A stretch of DNA of 64,000 nucleotides, from positions 62,001-126,000 of the forward strand of contig JAGATQ010000016.1 of assembly GCA_017621205.1 (NCBI GenBank). The letters are read 5' to 3'. The position numbers were made by a program, and so were the translations under genes. Under the pieces are notes generated by a model. The model was not told the origin of the DNA. It was given only the letters and a program-made list of their open reading frames with translations, and searched no databases. Shown piece after piece: positions 59,285 to 64,000 of this stretch; position 1 is the stretch's first letter, and each line of letters begins with the position of its first letter. Source of the DNA: Lachnospira sp. (lineage in GTDB: Bacteria > Bacillota > Clostridia > Lachnospirales > Lachnospiraceae).

Positions 59285-60466
59285 TTATTGATTCTGATGC
59301 AGAAAGTCCTCATATAATGGGGACATACTACGCAATCTTTCAATTATTTTCTTCAGCTCATTTACCACAAAATTAATCTCCTCAAACGAATTATCTTCTG
59401 ATACCGTCAAACGAAGGGAACCATGTGCAAGCTCATGAGGAAGTCCGATTGCCAGCAATACATGCGAAGGGTCCAGAGCACCCGATGCACAGGCAGAACC
59501 ACTGGAAGCACACACACCAAGCTGGTCCAATAAAATAAGCATAGATTCTCCCTCAATAAAACGAAAACAAAAATGAGCATTACCCGGAAGTCTGTCTGTC
59601 CTATGTCCATTTAGTCGGGCATAGGGAATTTCATCAATCACTCTTTTTATCAGATAGTCCCGAAGCTCTGTCTCCTTTGTCATCCGCTTCTTTATTCTCT
59701 GTCCGGCAAGCTCTGCCGCCCTTCCAAAACCTACGATTCCCGGAACATTATAGGTTCCCGCCCGCCTGTTTTTCTCCTGGGCACCACCATGAATAACGGG
59801 CAAAAGCTTTACGCTCTTTCTTACATACAGAATGCCAACTCCCTTAGGTCCATGAAACTTATGCCCACTGGCACTCAGCAAATCTATATTCATCGCTTCC
59901 ACATCCATTGGAATATGCCCATAAGCCTGAACCGCATCCGTATGGAATAATACTCCCTTTTCATGTGCCAGCTTTCCTATCCGTGCTATCGGTTCAATTG
60001 TCCCGATTTCATTATTTGCTGCCATGACAGATATTAATATCGTATCAGGACGAATTGCCTTCTCAAGCTCCTCCATACGAATCATTCCGTATTCATCCAC
60101 GTCCAGATAAGTAACCTCATATCCATTTTCTTCAAGATAATGACATGTATGCAAAATGGCATGATGCTCTATCTTGCTGGTAATAACATGATGTCCTTTT
60201 TTCTCATAAGCTTTCGCTACCGCCTTCAATGCCCAGTTATCCGATTCCGTTCCCCCGGAGGTAAAATAAATCTCATCGCTACCCGCACCAATCAAAGCTG
60301 CTGCCTGTTCTCTCGCCTTATCTATTGCCTTTTTCCCCTCTGAGGCAAAATGATAGAAGGCGGATGGGTTACAATAATATTCCTGAAAAAATGGAAACAT
60401 TTCCTCCAGCACCTCATTGGAAACCTTTGTTGTAGCTGCATTATCCATATAAATAATCTTATCCAT
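59285..60466 (-). CDS. nifS: Cysteine desulfurase
   Basis: A 393-residue PLP enzyme taking sulfur from cysteine. IIYMDNAATTKVSNEVLE start, EHHAILHTCHYLEENGYEV, DAVQAYGHIP, PLP lysine in SASGHKFHGPKGVG (near 205) and active cysteine in the CASSGSACASGALDPSHVL loop (near 330) are intact. The long flexible loop and neighbour NifU identify the NifS/IscS group. It is 24 bases after the amidohydrolase gene, in the same operon as two gamma-glutamyl ligases. Confidence 0.94.
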   Translation of the reverse strand: MDKIIYMDNAATTKVSNEVLEEMFPFFQEYYCNPSAFYHFASEGKKAIDKAREQAAALIGAGSDEIYFTSGGTESDNWALKAVAKAYEKKGHHVITSKIEHHAILHTCHYLEENGYEVTYLDVDEYGMIRMEELEKAIRPDTILISVMAANNEIGTIEPIARIGKLAHEKGVLFHTDAVQAYGHIPMDVEAMNIDLLSASGHKFHGPKGVGILYVRKSVKLLPVIHGGAQEKNRRAGTYNVPGIVGFGRAAELAGQRIKKRMTKETELRDYLIKRVIDEIPYARLNGHRTDRLPGNAHFCFRFIEGESMLILLDQLGVCASSGSACASGALDPSHVLLAIGLPHELAHGSLRLTVSEDNSFEEINFVVNELKKIIERLRSMSPLYEDFLHQNQ

Positions 60467-60490
60467 AACAAACCTCTTTTCCTAAATTAC

Positions 60491-61264
60491 CTACAATACT
60501 GCGTAATCCAAAAACAATAAACGCATCTTTTCTTCACTATCAAAAAATTCACATCCATGATTTGTACCAGTGTAGCACAGCTGTCCCTTCTGATATGCCA
60601 GCAGCCTGTTCATTGGCACATTCTCCCAACACTCCCTACCCAATGGTTTTGTTGAAAACATTGTTATTCCCTCCTTATGGCATTGGAATAAACTATCCTT
60701 ATAATTTGTATGGACATAATAAAGCTCACCATCATCTAATATAAGATTTATTTTATTCTCCGAAGAGATTTCACAGAGAATCTCATCAACCAATTGAAAC
60801 CGTTCCTCTTTTAACAGTGGAGCATTCTTCTTCTCCTGTGCTTTATTAATTTTACTAATTATATAACAAAGGATTCGCTCACTATCTGTCCTTCCATGCT
60901 GCACATGAATAAAGGAATCCAGTTTTTCACACTCAAAAATCGTCCCATTATGTGCTAACGTCCATACACGATTATAGTTATCCCGCTTGACAAAAGGATG
61001 AGTATCCTCATATTCCATACCCCCTCTTGTTGCAAGACGGATATGTGCAATCATTCTATCCGTCTCGATTGGAGTACGAAGACGCTGCTTTAAATAACTA
61101 CTTTTACAGGAATTTTCCGGCTGTTTTTCCAATGACACCGCATTTCCATAAAAAAATGCCATACCCCATCCATGCGGATGTTCTATCCCATGAGAAAAAA
61201 ACTCTCCAAGTAACACATTTAACATTTGCTTTTTTGATGCACTTATTCCAAATAATTCACACAT
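60491..61264 (-). CDS. Class II glutamine amidotransferase, YafJ/EgtC-like
   Basis: A 257-residue Ntn-type amidohydrolase. MCELFGISA puts the nucleophilic cysteine at position 2; HPHGWGMAFFYG, MIAHIRLATRGGMEYEDTHPF and LAHNGTIFECEKL form the catalytic pocket. This matches the stand-alone GATase_4 family including E. coli YafJ and mycobacterial EgtC, which removes a gamma-glutamyl group in ergothioneine synthesis. No synthetase domain is fused. ATG 61264 overlaps the preceding stop codon by one base (TAATG), so it is coupled to the ligase gene. Hydrolysis of a gamma-glutamyl amide made by its neighbours is inferred. Confidence 0.88.
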   Translation of the reverse strand: MCELFGISASKKQMLNVLLGEFFSHGIEHPHGWGMAFFYGNAVSLEKQPENSCKSSYLKQRLRTPIETDRMIAHIRLATRGGMEYEDTHPFVKRDNYNRVWTLAHNGTIFECEKLDSFIHVQHGRTDSERILCYIISKINKAQEKKNAPLLKEERFQLVDEILCEISSENKINLILDDGELYYVHTNYKDSLFQCHKEGITMFSTKPLGRECWENVPMNRLLAYQKGQLCYTGTNHGCEFFDSEEKMRLLFLDYAVL

Positions 61265-62577
61265 TATCCTTCCTGCCTTTCCCTTGCAAGCTCTAATACT
61301 TTTTTCACATATCCCGTCTGAAACCTTTGCCGAATCTGCCATGCGTAACGATTCTCTCTTTCAATAAATTTGTTATATTCAAATTCCAGAATGTCCTGCA
61401 CTGGCAGCCCTATTGTTTGATAAAAATGTTTCATCTCATCAATTATCTTGATTGCCGCTCTGGCAACAGAACAATTCTCACCATCGACAGTAGTAATTCT
61501 AACCGTTTTCAAATCATAATGTGCCGCTTTCTTAAAATTCTGTACTGCCTGTATCTGGTCTTTCTGCATAAACGGACGCTCTTTTATACCCAGCAGCCAG
61601 ATCATCAAAAGCTGGGCAAATACAATATCCTTCTCCTCCACCCCAGCCTGCGTTAAAGGATTTAAGTCAAACATACGAAGCTCAATATGGTTTACACCAT
61701 ATTGGCACAAGGTTTCAAGACGATTCTCTCCCTTGGGCTTTAAACGAATAGGGTAGTATAGCTCGGAAGGTTCCTTGAGGAGCCCATTATCCACATATTT
61801 TTGTATACTTTTCACATATTCGGTTATATTGTCATAATTAAAAATAGGAGCAAACTCATTCCAATATCCCATTTCGCTACATCTTACAGATGCCATACCG
61901 GTAAAAATATCTTTTCCATAAACACCCTTTTCCACAAAAGAGCTGTCTATAATCGGACTGGCAGCAGTAACCGCAACTAATATCCAGCCATACGCCGCTA
62001 GCCGTTTCGCCAATGTAAGATACACCTTATTTTTATATTCCTGATAATCCCCCGGCTCCTGCTGTGATACAAAAGCATTGGAATGCCCTTGCCGTTTTCT
62101 CTCTTCTTTATATCCCGCTTTAATAAGCTCATCCGAAAAAGAGAAATTAACATGGATTCCGGAAAACGTCATCTTATACCTTCCATATTTTTCGGAAAGA
62201 TAATCTCTATAAGCAGTTTTGGACGCAGAATTTCCTTCAAAAACTGCAACTGGGATATCCTGTTCCTTTATAATGAACGGTGGATTGGAAAAGGGCCACA
62301 GATATTCCTTTTGTGGAAGTGCCTGTAATTTCGTGTAAATACGCTGGTTATGATATTTAAGTTCTTCTACTGCTGCCTTTGCGCTGCTATGTACGGATGT
62401 ATTGATTTCTGTTTGATTTTCACAAAAATCCTTAACGATATTTTCATCCTCCGGAAAGGGGTGAAGTGTATGGGAAAACATTCCATTTTCAAGAACACGC
62501 AAGCCTTCCTTTTCCAGTCCAAAATATCCATCTAATATATGTTCTTTTATATAGTCATTTTCGATATCTAAAATCAT
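61264..62577 (-). CDS. Glutamate-cysteine ligase, GshA-type
   Basis: A 437-residue ligase like the N-terminal half of GshAB and proteobacterial GshA. GYFGLEKEGLRV, ENQTEINT, SNPPF, FSGIHVNFSF, TAASPI, SVRCSEMGYWN and GVNHIELRMFDLNP are all family motifs. It should join glutamate through its gamma-carboxyl to cysteine or a related amine using ATP. There is no ATP-grasp glutathione synthetase domain and no gshB nearby, so the product may stay a gamma-glutamyl dipeptide. It overlaps the first ligase gene by 4 bases (ATGA). Confidence 0.88.
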   Translation of the reverse strand: MILDIENDYIKEHILDGYFGLEKEGLRVLENGMFSHTLHPFPEDENIVKDFCENQTEINTSVHSSAKAAVEELKYHNQRIYTKLQALPQKEYLWPFSNPPFIIKEQDIPVAVFEGNSASKTAYRDYLSEKYGRYKMTFSGIHVNFSFSDELIKAGYKEERKRQGHSNAFVSQQEPGDYQEYKNKVYLTLAKRLAAYGWILVAVTAASPIIDSSFVEKGVYGKDIFTGMASVRCSEMGYWNEFAPIFNYDNITEYVKSIQKYVDNGLLKEPSELYYPIRLKPKGENRLETLCQYGVNHIELRMFDLNPLTQAGVEEKDIVFAQLLMIWLLGIKERPFMQKDQIQAVQNFKKAAHYDLKTVRITTVDGENCSVARAAIKIIDEMKHFYQTIGLPVQDILEFEYNKFIERENRYAWQIRQRFQTGYVKKVLELARERQEG

Positions 62578-63953
62578 AGCCTTCCATACTCCTTAATGTA
62601 ATCATCCACACTTCTGCCCTGTTCTAACCCATTTAGCATCTGTCTTGCCGGACTAAGAAGCTGCTCTGCTCTCATATAAAGCGGCTCTAAGAAAGCTTCC
62701 TCACCAAGTCCCCGCCTTTTCAATCCATTTTTCGCAACATCCAAAACACTTATAATAAACGAAGAAACCGCTCCCCAATCAAATATATCCGGAAGCTCCT
62801 TTTTAACAAACATTCTGCGAAGCTCAGAGGCATTATAACCCTTATGATAAATCACATGGTCCTCGTCGAGCAAAATCGTTAAGGAAGATAAATTCTCCAT
62901 TAAGCCGGCATGAAAGGCCCCTGTTGCCATTATTTCTCCAACCGGCTGCTCACAAACACTGCGAAACTCTACAGTCCCCCGAAAGGTCAAATCCTCAAAC
63001 TTGAAGGAACGAAGATATTGCAAATCTTTAATTTCAGGATGTATCTTTATGTGCTGATATCGTTCTCCATCAAAATATTCCCCCATTATCTCCTTAGATT
63101 TAAAATATTGTTTTAACGGCACCGGAGCAAAATTAACATATTTTCCATTCCGCTCCACACAATAAAGGCTCATGCTCTGGATATACAAAAGAATTTCATC
63201 AATAGAATCAAATTCAAGCCCATACATATCTACATTGTGCCGGTTTAACCCATGAAGACTATTTCTCCAAAAAACATCCCTGCTACATAGAATATCCTGT
63301 TTCTCTCCCCATATTGAATTAGAAAAAATCAATGCCTTTAATGGCTCCAGCTTGGTAAACGTATTTAGGGTTTCCACCAGCTTTTCTTCCTCTACATCCA
63401 TCTGTATCTGACTTGCACAGGAAAATAAGCCAAAATTCGGATGATGGTGAAACCTCATCTGTCTATCATAGTTCGGATAAGAGCAAAGATGATGCAACAG
63501 CATACGATACCGTTCACTCACCACAGGAACATTTCTATTGATAGCATGATGTGGATTGATTCCCATTCCCGTCAATACATGATTGTGCTGTGCAAACAGC
63601 CTCTGTACAAAAGAATAATATGTCACAAAACGTCCATACAGTACATTCATATCTTCTTCCGTTCCAAAGGAAAACTCCAGCGTATTATAGCTACAGTCAA
63701 AGGATATACTGTCTCCTGTTTTGCTGTCCACAGCCGTATAGATATCGCCATTATCATCTCTATATATTTCATCAAATAAAAATTCATGAACAAATGCGTC
63801 TGTCACCTTATGTACTATTTTAAAATCAACTGGCATTTTCTCCTTATTCACAATAGGCAGTTCCAATTCCAACCCCAGCAGTTTTGTACTCTTACGTTTT
63901 GTGGGTATAATATAGCGTTTGTAAACCGCCTCTTCAATTACTTCATCTTTCAT
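62574..63953 (-). CDS. GCS2-family carboxylate-amine ligase (glutamate-cysteine ligase-like)
   Basis: A 459-residue protein of the second glutamate-cysteine ligase family (GCS2, as in EgtA and plant GshA). TKLLGLELELPIV carries the Mg-binding glutamates, SISFDCSYNTLEFSFG the EHxxE-like second strand, TGMGINPHHAIN, RMRFHHHPNFGLFSCASQIQMDV-type text (seen in part) and TVEFRSVCEQPVGEIMA complete the fold. Having two gamma-glutamyl ligases of unrelated subfamilies in one operon is unusual. ATG 63953 follows GGAGAGG by 7 bases. First gene of the operon; its promoter lies beyond the window edge or in the last 47 bases. Confidence 0.82.
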   Translation of the reverse strand: MKDEVIEEAVYKRYIIPTKRKSTKLLGLELELPIVNKEKMPVDFKIVHKVTDAFVHEFLFDEIYRDDNGDIYTAVDSKTGDSISFDCSYNTLEFSFGTEEDMNVLYGRFVTYYSFVQRLFAQHNHVLTGMGINPHHAINRNVPVVSERYRMLLHHLCSYPNYDRQMRFHHHPNFGLFSCASQIQMDVEEEKLVETLNTFTKLEPLKALIFSNSIWGEKQDILCSRDVFWRNSLHGLNRHNVDMYGLEFDSIDEILLYIQSMSLYCVERNGKYVNFAPVPLKQYFKSKEIMGEYFDGERYQHIKIHPEIKDLQYLRSFKFEDLTFRGTVEFRSVCEQPVGEIMATGAFHAGLMENLSSLTILLDEDHVIYHKGYNASELRRMFVKKELPDIFDWGAVSSFIISVLDVAKNGLKRRGLGEEAFLEPLYMRAEQLLSPARQMLNGLEQGRSVDDYIKEYGRL

Positions 63954-64000
63954 TGCCGTACCTCTCCACCTGTTTTAAACATATATTTCATCACACAATC

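Noticed and set aside
61264..62577. Calling the GshA-type gene a bifunctional glutathione synthetase (gshAB)
   Set aside because: At 437 residues it ends with the ligase domain; no ATP-grasp domain follows, and the next gene is an amidohydrolase.

Overview
The window looks like chromosomal DNA of an anaerobic, flagellated or chemotactic low-to-mid GC Firmicute of class Clostridia, most likely family Lachnospiraceae. This rests on the conserved Firmicute order yicC-gmk-rpoZ-priA-def-fmt-rsmB-rlmN-stp-pknB-rsgA-rpe, strong AGGAGG-type ribosome binding sites, a [FeFe]-hydrogenase maturase (HydE), many FnIII-like secreted proteins and lipoproteins, and an abundance of structured intergenic repeats. 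The species is not identifiable by eye. Nearly all genes are on the minus strand.

Layout. 1-3.1 kb is an AT-rich accessory segment: a truncated, divergent cis-prenyltransferase, a family 2 glycosyltransferase and a decayed IS3-family element. 3.1-5.8 kb holds a frameshifted lipoprotein gene and a WYL regulator with a ClbS/DinB-fold gene that share a palindromic operator. 5.8-13.4 kb is a five-gene signalling operon (LytTR regulator, GHKL kinase, chemoreceptor, GGDEF protein, second chemoreceptor). 13.5-17.8 kb is a sulfate ABC importer with two LacI-type operators exactly 100 bp apart. 17.9-21.2 kb is an XRE regulator plus an ABC exporter operon. 21.1-23.7 kb carries an AAA/DUF4143 ATPase and a LacI regulator. 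23.7-36.2 kb is the housekeeping translation, cell-wall-kinase and nucleotide operon. 36.2-42.5 kb is a two-component system driving an FtsX-type ABC transporter and two secreted proteins. 42.5-49.1 kb holds hydE, an FnIII/VanY peptidase, purC, an MBL hydrolase, an Rpn-type nuclease and purE. 49.1-49.8 kb holds two copies of a large structured element. 49.8-58.7 kb carries an ECF riboflavin S component, NUDIX, lipoprotein, PHP, Cu/Zn-SOD-like, MATE, EAL and methyltransferase genes. 58.8-64 kb is a coupled operon of two glutamate-cysteine-ligase-type enzymes, a YafJ/EgtC-type amidohydrolase, NifS and NifU.

The most interesting material is non-coding or operonic: (i) a ~235-nt rod-like element present twice in opposite orientation, whose outer arms differ between copies but remain self-complementary; (ii) a second structured element with an identically spaced core in the leaders of two ABC transporter operons; (iii) a 30-nt motif in the same sense orientation in the purC and MATE leaders; (iv) identical operator-to-minus-10 geometry at two promoters of one two-component locus; (v) the double gamma-glutamyl ligase/amidohydrolase/NifSU operon. 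All functional statements come from motif reading without database searches; promoters, folds and operators are by-eye calls.
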